A stretch of DNA of 64,000 nucleotides, from contig JAHCJI010000001.1 in NCBI GenBank assembly GCA_026126305.1, positions 124,001-188,000 of the forward strand, given 5' to 3'. The stretch's first letter is position 1. The number at the start of each line of letters is the position of its first letter. Below, one piece after another: positions 25,325 to 34,011 of the stretch. The position numbers and the translations under genes were made by a program. This stretch comes from Phycisphaeraceae bacterium (GTDB taxonomy: Bacteria > Planctomycetota > Phycisphaerae > Phycisphaerales > UBA1924). The notes beneath the pieces are model-generated. The model had not been told where the DNA came from. It made no database searches and saw only the letters and a program-made list of their open reading frames with translations.

Positions 25325-27227
25325 GGGCCACCTCCTGCTCGGGCCGTTCGTCGGCCGGGGGCAGCCCCGTGCCGCCCACGCTCTGGTCGCGCATGTCATA
25401 GATCAGGTGCAGGGCCACACGCTTGTGGTCCTCGTTGATCTTGGCCAGCGGCAGGATCTTGCTGGCGTGGACGATGGCACTGGTGAGCCCGGCCTTCACC
25501 AACTCATCCAGGAACACGCTGTTGAGCACCTGCCTCGCCGCGGGCTTGAGCCCGAAGCTCACGTTGCTCAGACCGCAGGTGATCTGCACGCTCGGAAAGG
25601 CCTCGGCAATGCGCCGCGTGCCTTCGATGAGCGCCAGCGCGCTTCGGCGGTCATCGTCCATGCCCGTGGAGATGGGCAGCACCAGCGGGTCGATGAAGAT
25701 GTCCGACTCGTCGAGCCCATGCACCCGCGTGGCCCGCTCGATAGACCGCTTGGCGATGGCGAACTTACGGTCGGCGGTGCGCGCCATGGCGGCCTCTGGG
25801 TCTTCGTCGATGGTGCCGATGACAAGGGCGGCGCCGTACGTCCTGGCGAGGTTGCAGATGGCGTCGAACTTTTCTTCGCCATCCTCGAAGTTGGCGCTGT
25901 TGATGATACATTTGCCCCCCGCGCATTGCAGACCCGCTTCGATCGTCGCCACCTGCGTGCTGTCGATCATCAGCGGCGCGTCGACCTGCCGCACCAGGCG
26001 CTGCACCACCTCGCGCATGTCGCGGGCGTTATCGCGGCCCGCGTAGTCGACGTTCACGTCCAGCACGTGGCTGCCCTCGCGCACTTGCCCCTTGGCCATC
26101 GCGACGATGCCGTCCCAGTCCTCGGCTTCGAGCAAACGCTTGAACTGCTTGCTGCCCGAGGCGTTGCACCGTTCGCCAACAATCAGGAACGAGTTGTCCT
26201 GGCGATATTCCACGGGGCTGTACAGGCTCGTGCAGCTGGGCACCATGACGGCGCGATCCTCGCGCACCGGGGGCCGCGTGCCCACCATCTGGGCCAATTG
26301 CCGGATGTGCTCGGGCGTCGTGCCGCAGCAGCCACCCACTAGCCCCACGCCGCTGTGGCTCACGAAGCGCTCGAGCGCCTCCACGAACGGGCCGGGCTTG
26401 AGCGGATACTCCGTGCGGCCTTCGACAAGTACTGGCAGGCCCGCGTTGGGTGCCACCGTCACGTGCCGATCCCAGTATTTGCCAAGCCAATGGATGTACT
26501 CGGCCATCTCCGTCGGCCCGGTGGCACAGTTGAGTCCAAGACTCAGGATCGGATATCGGCGCAGGGCGTGGGCGGCGGCCTCGATGCTCGTGCCCAGCAG
26601 CATCGTGCCCGTCTGCTCGATCGTCACGCTCACGCAGATGGGCACTTGAGCGACGTTCTTGCCCAGGCGTTCGAGCGCGTGCAGGCAGGCGTTCACCGCA
26701 CACTTGACTTGCAAAAGATCCTGGCACGTCTCGATCAGGAAGGCGTCGGCCCCGCCCTCGATCAGCCCCAGGGCCTGCTCGGTGTAACTGGCCAGCATCG
26801 TCGCCCAGTCGGTATTGCCCAGCGTGATGAGCTTGGTGCCCGGACCCATCGAGCCCATCACGAACCGGGGCTTGTCCGCCGTGCTGTACGCGTCGGCCGC
26901 GGCTCGGGCGATCTCGGCGGCCAGGCGTGAGTATTCTCGGGCCTTGTCCGCACGGTCGAACTCGCCCAGTACCAGTGTGTTGGCACCGAAACTGTTCGTC
27001 TCGATGCAGTCGGCCCCCACTTCCAGGAACGAGCGATGGATGTCGCCCACCACGTCGGGCCGCGTGCTGACCAAGATGTCCGTGCAGTTCTCACAGCCGC
27101 AGTAGTCGCCGTGGACGGTCAGGTCTCGGCTGTACAGGCTCGTGCCCATGGCACCGTCGAGCACCAGCACGCGGCTGGCCAAGGCCCGGGCAAAGCGACT
27201 CGAGAACAGTGGATCGGGCTGGGTCAT
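25317..27227 (-). CDS. metH: Methionine synthase, N-terminal half (homocysteine and folate domains)
   Basis: Contains the homocysteine-binding barrel, starting RVLVLDGAMGTSLYSR, with the three zinc cysteines Cys234 (GLNCATGP) and Cys300/Cys301 (VGGCCGTTPEHI). The methyltetrahydrofolate-binding barrel follows (LIVGERCNASGSKQFKRL, VLDVNVDYAGRDN, MIDSTQVATIEAGLQ). It stops at 636 aa, just after the pterin domain, and lacks the B12 part encoded by the next gene. Both halves look intact. ATG 27227 has TACAAT 5 nt upstream (27233-27238). No cobalamin or SAM riboswitch was recognised in the 105-bp leader. Confidence 0.9.
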   Translation of the reverse strand: MTQPDPLFSSRFARALASRVLVLDGAMGTSLYSRDLTVHGDYCGCENCTDILVSTRPDVVGDIHRSFLEVGADCIETNSFGANTLVLGEFDRADKAREYSRLAAEIARAAADAYSTADKPRFVMGSMGPGTKLITLGNTDWATMLASYTEQALGLIEGGADAFLIETCQDLLQVKCAVNACLHALERLGKNVAQVPICVSVTIEQTGTMLLGTSIEAAAHALRRYPILSLGLNCATGPTEMAEYIHWLGKYWDRHVTVAPNAGLPVLVEGRTEYPLKPGPFVEALERFVSHSGVGLVGGCCGTTPEHIRQLAQMVGTRPPVREDRAVMVPSCTSLYSPVEYRQDNSFLIVGERCNASGSKQFKRLLEAEDWDGIVAMAKGQVREGSHVLDVNVDYAGRDNARDMREVVQRLVRQVDAPLMIDSTQVATIEAGLQCAGGKCIINSANFEDGEEKFDAICNLARTYGAALVIGTIDEDPEAAMARTADRKFAIAKRSIERATRVHGLDESDIFIDPLVLPISTGMDDDRRSALALIEGTRRIAEAFPSVQITCGLSNVSFGLKPAARQVLNSVFLDELVKAGLTSAIVHASKILPLAKINEDHKRVALHLIYDMRDQSVGGTGLPPADERPEQEVALA

Positions 27228-27232
27228 GGGCC

Positions 27233-27238
27233 ATTGTA
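27233..27238 (-). promoter_or_regulatory. -10-like TACAAT before metH
   Basis: On the reverse strand TACAAT ends 5 nt before ATG 27227, with no Shine-Dalgarno sequence between. Confidence 0.45.
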
Positions 27239-27240
27239 TC

Positions 27241-27266
27241 CATTCATCCGGCTGGATGGATGAATG
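27241..27266. repeat. 26-bp imperfect palindrome between metH and gabD
   Basis: CATTCATCC and GGATGAATG are perfectly complementary across an 8-nt centre (GGCTGGAT). It lies just upstream of the metH -10-like box, so it may be an operator for either divergent gene. Confidence 0.5.
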
Positions 27267-27332
27267 CTGGCCTGCGGGCAGCCATCGACCATATCCCTAT
27301 CCTATTTGAAAGACCCGGACCGAAGGGAATCC

Positions 27333-28772
27333 ATGCAACACCAACCAAACCTCATCGATGGACAGTGGATCAACGCCGACGACGGCACGACCCTGGAAGT
27401 AACCGACCCGGCCACCGACCAGACCATCGCCACCGTGCCCTCGGTGGGCCAGGCCGAGACCCGCCGGGCCATCGACGCCGCCCATCGGGCGTTTGAGCCC
27501 TGGGCCGCCCGGCCCGCTGCGGAGCGTGGCCGGCTCATCGCCCGCCTGGCCGAACTGATGCACCGCGACGCCGACCGGCTGGCGGGCATCATGACCGCCG
27601 AGCAGGGCAAGCCCCTGGGCGAGGCCAAGGGCGAGATCGCCTACGCCGCCTCCTTCCTGGAATGGGCCGCGGGCGAAGCGCCTCGGATGTACGGCGAGTC
27701 CATCCCCTCTAGCAGCAGCGAGAAGCGCATCCTCGTGCTGCGACAGCCCGTGGGCGTGTGCGCCATCATCACGCCCTGGAACTTTCCCGCCGCCATGATC
27801 ACGCGGAAGATCGGGCCGGCGTTGGCGGCGGGCTGCACGGCGGTCATCAAGCCCGCCGAACTCACGCCCCTGAGCGCCCTGGCCATCGGCGAACTGGCGC
27901 TCGAGGCCGGCCTGCCCCCGGGCACGGTCAACATCCTGACGGGCAAGGCCCGCGTCATCGGCGAGGCCTTCTTCGACGACCAGCGCGTCCGCAAACTCAG
28001 CTTCACGGGCTCTACGCCCGTGGGCCAGCAACTCATGCGGCAGGCCAGCGGCAACCTTCTTCGGCTGTCGATGGAACTGGGCGGGCACGCGCCGTTCATC
28101 GTGTTCGACGACGCCGACCTCGACCGTGCCGTCGCGGGCGCGGTGGCGTGCAAGTTCCGCAACGCGGGGCAGACGTGCATCTGCGCCAACCGCTTCTATG
28201 TCCAGAGCGGGATCTACGAAAAGTTCATGCAACGCTTCAACGCGGCTGTGGCCAACCTGAAGGTCGGCCGTGGCACGCAGGAGGGGGTCCACGTCGGCCC
28301 GCTCATCAACGACGCCGCCATCGACAAGGTGCGCGAGCACGTGCAAGACGCCCGCGACAAGGGCGCGAGCGTGCCCGTGGGCGGCGAGAAAGTGACAATC
28401 CAAGGGCTGGCCGACCGCTTCTGGAAGCCCACCGTCGTCGACGGCATGACTCCCGAAATGCTCTGCGCCAACGAGGAGACCTTCGGCCCCGTCGCCCCCG
28501 TTGCCAGGTTCGAGCACGACCGGGAAGCCATCGACGCGGCCAACAACTCGCCTTATGGCCTGGCCAGTTACTTCTATACCAGCAACGCCACGAGGTTGAT
28601 GCGAACGGCCGAAGCCCTGCACTACGGCATCGTTGGTGCCAACGACGCGGTCCCCTCGACAGCGCAAGCGCCCTTCGGAGGCGTCAAGCACTCGGGCTTC
28701 GGTCGCGAGGGCGGGAAGTACGTCATGGACGAGTACACGAGTTTGAAGTATGTCTCATGGGGGTTGGTGTAG
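27333..28772 (+). CDS. gabD: Succinate-semialdehyde dehydrogenase (NAD(P)+)
   Basis: An aldehyde dehydrogenase of 479 aa oxidising succinate semialdehyde, or a close amine-derived aldehyde, to the acid. It shows the cofactor motif FTGSTPVGQQL, the general base Glu248 in MELGGHAP and the nucleophile Cys282 in GQTCICANRF. TPWNFPAAMITRKIGPALAAG is typical of the GabD/PuuC/aldehyde group. ATG 27333 has AAGGGA 6 nt upstream. The class III aminotransferase follows 200 bp later, separated by a REPIN-like element, so the pair fits GABA breakdown. Substrate preference cannot be fixed from the sequence. Confidence 0.88.
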   Translation: MQHQPNLIDGQWINADDGTTLEVTDPATDQTIATVPSVGQAETRRAIDAAHRAFEPWAARPAAERGRLIARLAELMHRDADRLAGIMTAEQGKPLGEAKGEIAYAASFLEWAAGEAPRMYGESIPSSSSEKRILVLRQPVGVCAIITPWNFPAAMITRKIGPALAAGCTAVIKPAELTPLSALAIGELALEAGLPPGTVNILTGKARVIGEAFFDDQRVRKLSFTGSTPVGQQLMRQASGNLLRLSMELGGHAPFIVFDDADLDRAVAGAVACKFRNAGQTCICANRFYVQSGIYEKFMQRFNAAVANLKVGRGTQEGVHVGPLINDAAIDKVREHVQDARDKGASVPVGGEKVTIQGLADRFWKPTVVDGMTPEMLCANEETFGPVAPVARFEHDREAIDAANNSPYGLASYFYTSNATRLMRTAEALHYGIVGANDAVPSTAQAPFGGVKHSGFGREGGKYVMDEYTSLKYVSWGLV

Positions 28773-28792
28773 TAGGTGACGGCCCACTTCCC

Positions 28793-28893
28793 GTGCCACC
28801 GACCTCCGTCTTCGGTGGTCGGTGTCTTCGGACGTAGGCCCATACTCGGCACGGAGGAAGACACCGACCTCGGCGGACCGAGGTCGGTGGCAC
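28793..28893. repeat. REPIN-like element (two inverted, internally palindromic arms)
   Basis: A 37-bp left arm (28793-28829, GTGCCACCGACCTC...GGTCGGTGTCTTC) and a 37-bp right arm (28857-28893) are near-perfect reverse complements separated by 27 bp. Each arm is itself a hairpin, the right one with ACCGACCTC pairing GAGGTCGGT. This nested layout is that of REP doublets. No transposase (RAYT) gene is present in the window. It may affect expression between gabD and the downstream operon. Confidence 0.85.
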
Positions 28894-28972
28894 GAGGAGC
28901 ACGTTCGGTCGAAACCCAGCGCCCGCATACCATCCTCTGTACACGCCTTCCACGCCCCGCAGGAGTTCTCCC

Positions 28973-30304
28973 GTGCCCGCCACCGCTTCGACCGCCGCTT
29001 CCCAATCCCTCGTCGCCCGCCGCCAGGCCGTGGTGTGCCCGGGCGTGGGCATGCTCAGCCCCATGACGGCGGCCTCCGCGTCGGGGGCCGTCATTACCGA
29101 CGCCGACGGGCGCGAGTTCATCGACTTTGCCAGCGGCATCGGGGTCATGGGCGTGGGCCATAGCGACCCCGCCGTCGTCGCCGCCGTCACCGAGCAGGCC
29201 GCCCGCCTCCAGCACGCGTGCATCCACGTGGCCACCTATGAGCCCTACGTCGCGCTGTGCGAGAAGCTGGTCGGGCTCTTCCCCCACCACGACCAACCCA
29301 CCGACGCCACCAAGGCCATGCTGGTCAACACCGGCGCCGAGGCCGTCGAGAACGCCATCAAGATCGCACGACAGGCCACCGGGCGCGCCGGCATCATCTG
29401 CTACACCGGCGCCTTCCACGGCCGGACGCTGCTGGCCGCCACGCTCACCAGCAAGGTCCACCTCAAGCAGGGCTGCGGCCCGTTCGCGCCCGAGGTCTAT
29501 CGCCTGCCCTTCCCCAAGGCCCTGCCGGGGGAGGCCATCTCCGAGGCCGACCTGGTGCGGCGTGAGTTGCTCCGGCTTGAGCGGGCCTTGATGGACACCG
29601 TCTCGCCCCAGCATGTGGCGGCGATCATCATTGAGGTAGTGCAGGGCGAGGGCGGGTTCAACGTCGCCCCCAGGGCCTACCTCGAAGGCTTGCGAAGCAT
29701 CTGCGACCGGCACGGCATCGTCCTGATCTTCGACGAGGTGCAGTCGGGCTTCTGCCGAACGGGCAAGTGGGCGGGCTACGAGCACTTCGGGGTGTTGCCC
29801 GACCTGAGTCCCTGGGCCAAGGCCATGGGCGGGGGGCTGCCCATCGCCTGCGTCATCGGCAAGGCCAGCGTGATGGACAAGGTGAACCCCGGCACGCTGG
29901 GGGGCACCTACGGCGGCAACCCCATCGCCTGCGCCGCCGCCCTGGCCGTCATCGCCCGCATGGAAGAGATGGACCTCAACGCCCGGGCCACGGCGATCGG
30001 CCACACCCTGCGCGAACGCTTCACGGACCTCCAGAAGCAGGTGCCGGCCGTCGTCGAGGTGCGTGGGCTGGGGGCGATGATGGCCATCGAACTGTGCGAG
30101 GGCGGCGACCCCCTCAGGCCCGCTACGGCCCTGGTCAAAGCCATCATCGACGACTGCCGAGACAAGGGGCTTCTGGTCATCGCCGCGGGGGTATCGGGCA
30201 ACTGCGTCCGTGTGCTGACGCCGCTGGTCATCTCCGACGCGCACCTGGGGCGCGGGCTGGATATCTTGTGCGAGAGCGTCACGCGGCTGGCCTCCCAGGC
30301 ATAA
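28973..30304 (+). CDS. gabT: Class III aminotransferase, 4-aminobutyrate aminotransferase-like
   Basis: A fold-I PLP enzyme of 443 aa that would move the amino group of GABA (or another omega-amine) to an oxo acid. Seen are the phosphate-binding NTGAEAVENAIKIAR, the aromatic YTGAFHGRTLLAA, the cofactor Asp in FDEVQSGFCRTGKW and the PLP lysine Lys283 in SPWAKAMGGGLPI. GTG 28973 is chosen because AGGAG lies 7 nt upstream and no ATG fits. It opens a tightly packed operon: the nitrilase gene starts 12 bp after its stop. The context suggests it acts on products of the downstream enzymes. Confidence 0.88.
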   Translation: MPATASTAASQSLVARRQAVVCPGVGMLSPMTAASASGAVITDADGREFIDFASGIGVMGVGHSDPAVVAAVTEQAARLQHACIHVATYEPYVALCEKLVGLFPHHDQPTDATKAMLVNTGAEAVENAIKIARQATGRAGIICYTGAFHGRTLLAATLTSKVHLKQGCGPFAPEVYRLPFPKALPGEAISEADLVRRELLRLERALMDTVSPQHVAAIIIEVVQGEGGFNVAPRAYLEGLRSICDRHGIVLIFDEVQSGFCRTGKWAGYEHFGVLPDLSPWAKAMGGGLPIACVIGKASVMDKVNPGTLGGTYGGNPIACAAALAVIARMEEMDLNARATAIGHTLRERFTDLQKQVPAVVEVRGLGAMMAIELCEGGDPLRPATALVKAIIDDCRDKGLLVIAAGVSGNCVRVLTPLVISDAHLGRGLDILCESVTRLASQA

Positions 30305-30316
30305 GAGAGAACGACC

Positions 30317-31282
30317 ATGCGCCCTTTTGCCATCGCCGGCCTGCAACTGAAGATCTCCGGACGCCGCTCCAACCTCGAGCACATCACCGACCGCATCGAG
30401 ATGGTCATGCACCTGTACCCCTGGGTGCAGATGGTCGTGGTCAGCGAGCTGGCCACCTTCGGCGGGTGGACGGGCCACGCCCTGGCCCTGCCCGGCGAGG
30501 TCGAGCAGCACTACCAGCGTCTGGCCGCCCGGCATGGCATCTGGCTCTTGCCCGGCTCGCTCTATGAGCAAACGCCCGATGGCATCTACAACACCACCCC
30601 GGTCATCGACCCCAGCGGCGCGGTCATCGCGCGCTATCGCAAGATGTTCCCCTTCTTGCCCTACGAGCAGGGCGTGCGCTCGGGCACCGAGTTCTGCGTG
30701 TTCGACATCCCCGAGATCGGCCGCTTCGGGGTGAGCATCTGCTACGACATGTGGTTCCCCGAGACCAGCCGGACGCTGGCGGCCATGGGCGCCGAAGTCA
30801 TCTTGCACCCCACGCTCACGCCCACGATGGACCGCGACGTGGAACTGGCCATCGCCCGCGCCACGGCGGCCACCAACCAGTGTTTCGTGGTCGATATCAA
30901 CGGCATCGGCGACGGCGGCAACGGCCGCTCGATCATGGTCGCCCCCACGGGCGACGTGCTTTACCAGGCCGGTAGCCACGAGGAACTGCTGCCCATCGAG
31001 ATCGACCTCGACCGCGTCCGCCGATCGCGCGAGGTGGGGCTCAAGGGCCTGGGCCAGCCGCTCAAGAGCTTCCGGGATCGCGCGGTCGACTTCGACGTGT
31101 ACCGGCGTGGCACCCCGCTGACGGCCTACCTCGACACGCTGGGCTCGCTCGAGAAGATGGCCCGGGGCAGCAAGGCAGGCATCGGGTTCGGACAGCACCA
31201 CCCGCACGCGATGCCGCCCTTGCCCGCGCCAACGCTGCCACAGACCACGCCCCCACCACCAACGGTCGAGCCCGCGCCATGA
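30317..31282 (+). CDS. Nitrilase-superfamily amidase (carbon-nitrogen hydrolase)
   Basis: A 321-aa hydrolase with the complete catalytic triad: Glu44 in VSELATFGG, Lys109 in RYRKMFPF and Cys142 in GVSICYDMWFPE. It hydrolyses an amide, carbamoyl or nitrile bond; N-carbamoylputrescine, N-carbamoyl amino acids and omega-amides are candidate substrates given the operon. The C-terminal 45 residues are a Pro/His-rich extension (GQHHPHAMPPLPAPT...) beyond the usual domain, probably disordered. It shares a 4-bp overlap (ATGA) with the decarboxylase start, so the two are translationally coupled. Confidence 0.88.
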   Translation: MRPFAIAGLQLKISGRRSNLEHITDRIEMVMHLYPWVQMVVVSELATFGGWTGHALALPGEVEQHYQRLAARHGIWLLPGSLYEQTPDGIYNTTPVIDPSGAVIARYRKMFPFLPYEQGVRSGTEFCVFDIPEIGRFGVSICYDMWFPETSRTLAAMGAEVILHPTLTPTMDRDVELAIARATAATNQCFVVDINGIGDGGNGRSIMVAPTGDVLYQAGSHEELLPIEIDLDRVRRSREVGLKGLGQPLKSFRDRAVDFDVYRRGTPLTAYLDTLGSLEKMARGSKAGIGFGQHHPHAMPPLPAPTLPQTTPPPPTVEPAP

Positions 31283-33981
31283 CCCAGCCGCACACCACCG
31301 ATGCGCACGGGCAGCGCCAACGCGGGCGACAATACAGCGCCTTCCAGTTGCGCATGGATACCTGGAACGAGTTGCAGGTGCGCACCGCCTGGCTGCGTGA
31401 ATTGACCAAGGCCGGACAGGACACCGCCCAGCCCCACGCCCAGGTGGGCCAGAGCCTGGACGTGCTGGCCCACCTCGAACCATACTGGGCCTTTCCCGGG
31501 CCCGCTCGCATGGACGAGCTGGCACGCCTCTATCAGACCGGCTCAGCGGGAGAACTGGCCGACCTCGTGGCCGGCCTGGGCCGACTGCTGGTGGGCGACG
31601 CCTACCGCGAGCGCGGCGGGGCCGTGTTCGATGAGCCCACGCGCGACGCACGCCGAAACGGGACCGTGGCCGACCCACGAGACCGCGTCCGGGGCCGACC
31701 GTACTTCGAGGTGCTCTTTGTCGATGGTGCCGACGCCTATGACCACGACTCGCTGCGCCAAGGGCTGGCCGCCTGCCGGCGAGACGCCGACGAGTTCGTG
31801 TATGACATCGTCAGCGTGCCAAGCGTGCAGGACGCGGCCATCGCCGTCCTGTTCAACCCCACAATCCAGGCCGTCTTCCTGCGGTACAACTTCGCCTTCC
31901 ACACCACGAACCACCACCCCGCGCTTCGGCGATACCTCGACGCCCTGGCCGCCGAGAACATGCCCAACAGTTATGGGCTCGATCGCAGCGTCCACCTGGC
32001 CCGCGTCCTGCGTCGCCTGCGCCCCGAGTTGGACCTGTACCTGGTCACCGACACGCCGCTGGACACCGTCGCGGGCAACATGGGCAGCGCCTTCCGCCGC
32101 ACGTTCTACCGCCTCGAACAGTACATGGAGCAGCACCTGAGCATCCTCCGTGGCGTGCGTGAGCGGCACGAGACACCCTTCTTCGATGCCCTGCGCAAGT
32201 TCGCCGCCAAGCCCACGGGCGTCTTCCACGCCCTGCCCATCGCGCGGGGCAAGAGCATGACCACCAGCCACTGGGCCAAGGACTTCCACGACTTCTACGG
32301 GCCCAACCTCTTCATGGCCGAGACCAGCGCCACCAGCGGCGGGCTCGACTCGCTGCTCCAGCCCAGGGGGCCCATCCGCAAGGCCCAGGAGGCCGCCGCC
32401 CGTGCCTTCGGCGCGCGACAGACCTTCTTCGTCACCAACGGCACCTCGACGGCCAACAAGATCGTCCACCAGGCGCTGGTGCGCCCGGGCGACATCGTGC
32501 TCATCGACCGCGACTGTCACAAGAGCCACCACTACGCCATGGTGCTCGCCGGGGCCCATCCGGTGTACCTCGACTCGTACCCCCTCCAGCGGTACAGCAT
32601 GTACGGCGCGGTGCCCCTGGAGGAGATCGAGCGGCAACTGCTGGCCCTCAAGGCCCAGGGCAAGCTCGACCGCGTGCGCATGCTCGTCCTGACCAACTGC
32701 ACCTTCGACGGCATCACCTACGACCCGGCCCGCGTGATGCGGCGTGTCCTGGCCATCAAGCCCGACATGATCTTCCTGTGGGACGAGGCCTGGTTCGCCT
32801 ACGCCCGCTTCAGCCCCACGCTGCGCCGCCGCACCGCGATGGATGCGGCGTCCACGCTGCGCGCCCTGTACCGCGGCAGCGAGTACCGCATCGCGTACGC
32901 CAACCAGCAGCCCGGCGGCGAGCCCATGGCCGACCCCACCGAGGTCCGCGTGCGCGTCTACGCCACGCAATCGACCCACAAGACGCTGACCAGCCTGCGT
33001 CAGGGGTCGATGATCCATGTCTACGACGAGGACTTCGAGCAAAAGGCCAGCGGCCCGATGCACGAGGCCATCATGACGCACACGTCGACATCGCCCAACT
33101 ACCAGATCATCGCCTCGCTCGACGCGGGCCGCCGCCAGGTCGAGCTGGAAGGCTACGAGCTCATCGAGAAGACCATCGACCTGACGATGACCCTGCGCAA
33201 GCGCGTCAACGAGCACCCCGACATCGCACGATTCTTCCGCGTGTTGCGGCCGGCCGACATGATCCCCGCGCCTTTCCGCCCCAGCGGGCTGGAGTTTTAT
33301 TACAACCCCCAGCGCGGGTGGGGCACGATGGACGCCGCCTGGAGGCAGGACGAGTTTACCCTCGACCCCACGCGCGTGACACTCGAGGTCGGCGCGACGG
33401 GACTGGACGGCGACACCCTGCGCCACCTGCTCATGGACCGCTACGACATCCAGATCAACAAGACCTCGCGCAACACCGCGCTGTTCATGCCCAACATCGG
33501 CAGCACACGAGGCGACGTGGCCTACCTCGTCGAAACCCTGGCCGACATCTGCCGGCGCGTCGAGGACGCCCTGAGCACCGAGAGCCCCCAGGGACTGAAC
33601 CTGCACACCGCGCGCGTCGATTCGCTGCTGGAAGGCCCGCCGCTGCCAAACTTCAGCCGATTCCACGAGGCCTTCCGCGATGGAAACTCGCCCACGGCCG
33701 AGGGCGACCTGCGACGCGCCTTCTTCCTGGCCTATGACAACGACAACACCGCATGGGTCCGCCTCGACCGGGAACTGCTCGCACGCATCCGCGGCGGGCA
33801 AGAGTACGTGTCGGCGGCCTTTGTCACGCCCTACCCGCCGGGCTTTCCCATCCTCGTGCCCGGACAGGTCTTCAGCGCGGGCATCATCGCCTACCTGCTC
33901 GCGCTGGACGTCAAAGAGATCCACGGCTATCACCCAACCTACGGGCTGCGCGTCTTCGAGGAGCACGCCCTGCGCCGGTGA
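31279..33981 (+). CDS. Orn/Lys/Arg-type PLP decarboxylase, 900 aa
   Basis: A large fold-I decarboxylase of the biodegradative Orn/Lys/Arg group. The N-terminal 330 residues hold a wing/receiver-like region (VLFVDGADAYDHDSLRQGL). The PLP domain has FFVTNGTSTANKIVHQAL, DRDCHKSHHYAM, LWDEAWFAYARFSP and the PLP lysine Lys568 in QSTHKTLTSLRQGSM. The C-terminal domain has VTPYPPGFPILVPGQVFS. It should turn a basic amino acid into a diamine or agmatine; which one cannot be told. It is longer than the usual 710-760 aa because of the N-terminus. ATG 31279 overlaps the upstream stop. Confidence 0.85.
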   Translation: MTQPHTTDAHGQRQRGRQYSAFQLRMDTWNELQVRTAWLRELTKAGQDTAQPHAQVGQSLDVLAHLEPYWAFPGPARMDELARLYQTGSAGELADLVAGLGRLLVGDAYRERGGAVFDEPTRDARRNGTVADPRDRVRGRPYFEVLFVDGADAYDHDSLRQGLAACRRDADEFVYDIVSVPSVQDAAIAVLFNPTIQAVFLRYNFAFHTTNHHPALRRYLDALAAENMPNSYGLDRSVHLARVLRRLRPELDLYLVTDTPLDTVAGNMGSAFRRTFYRLEQYMEQHLSILRGVRERHETPFFDALRKFAAKPTGVFHALPIARGKSMTTSHWAKDFHDFYGPNLFMAETSATSGGLDSLLQPRGPIRKAQEAAARAFGARQTFFVTNGTSTANKIVHQALVRPGDIVLIDRDCHKSHHYAMVLAGAHPVYLDSYPLQRYSMYGAVPLEEIERQLLALKAQGKLDRVRMLVLTNCTFDGITYDPARVMRRVLAIKPDMIFLWDEAWFAYARFSPTLRRRTAMDAASTLRALYRGSEYRIAYANQQPGGEPMADPTEVRVRVYATQSTHKTLTSLRQGSMIHVYDEDFEQKASGPMHEAIMTHTSTSPNYQIIASLDAGRRQVELEGYELIEKTIDLTMTLRKRVNEHPDIARFFRVLRPADMIPAPFRPSGLEFYYNPQRGWGTMDAAWRQDEFTLDPTRVTLEVGATGLDGDTLRHLLMDRYDIQINKTSRNTALFMPNIGSTRGDVAYLVETLADICRRVEDALSTESPQGLNLHTARVDSLLEGPPLPNFSRFHEAFRDGNSPTAEGDLRRAFFLAYDNDNTAWVRLDRELLARIRGGQEYVSAAFVTPYPPGFPILVPGQVFSAGIIAYLLALDVKEIHGYHPTYGLRVFEEHALRR

Positions 33982-34011
33982 GCCGTTCCACGTTTTCCTC
34001 AAGGGGGCCGC

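Noticed and set aside
25300..25400. Assembly frameshift as the cause of the split metH
   Set aside because: Not excluded without reads, but the split lies at a domain border and the second gene has a well-placed GGAGG and start codon, so a real split is preferred.
27228..27332. Cobalamin or SAM riboswitch before metH
   Set aside because: The leader appears too short: a -10-like box lies 5 nt from the start and no B12-box or SAM-core pattern is seen.
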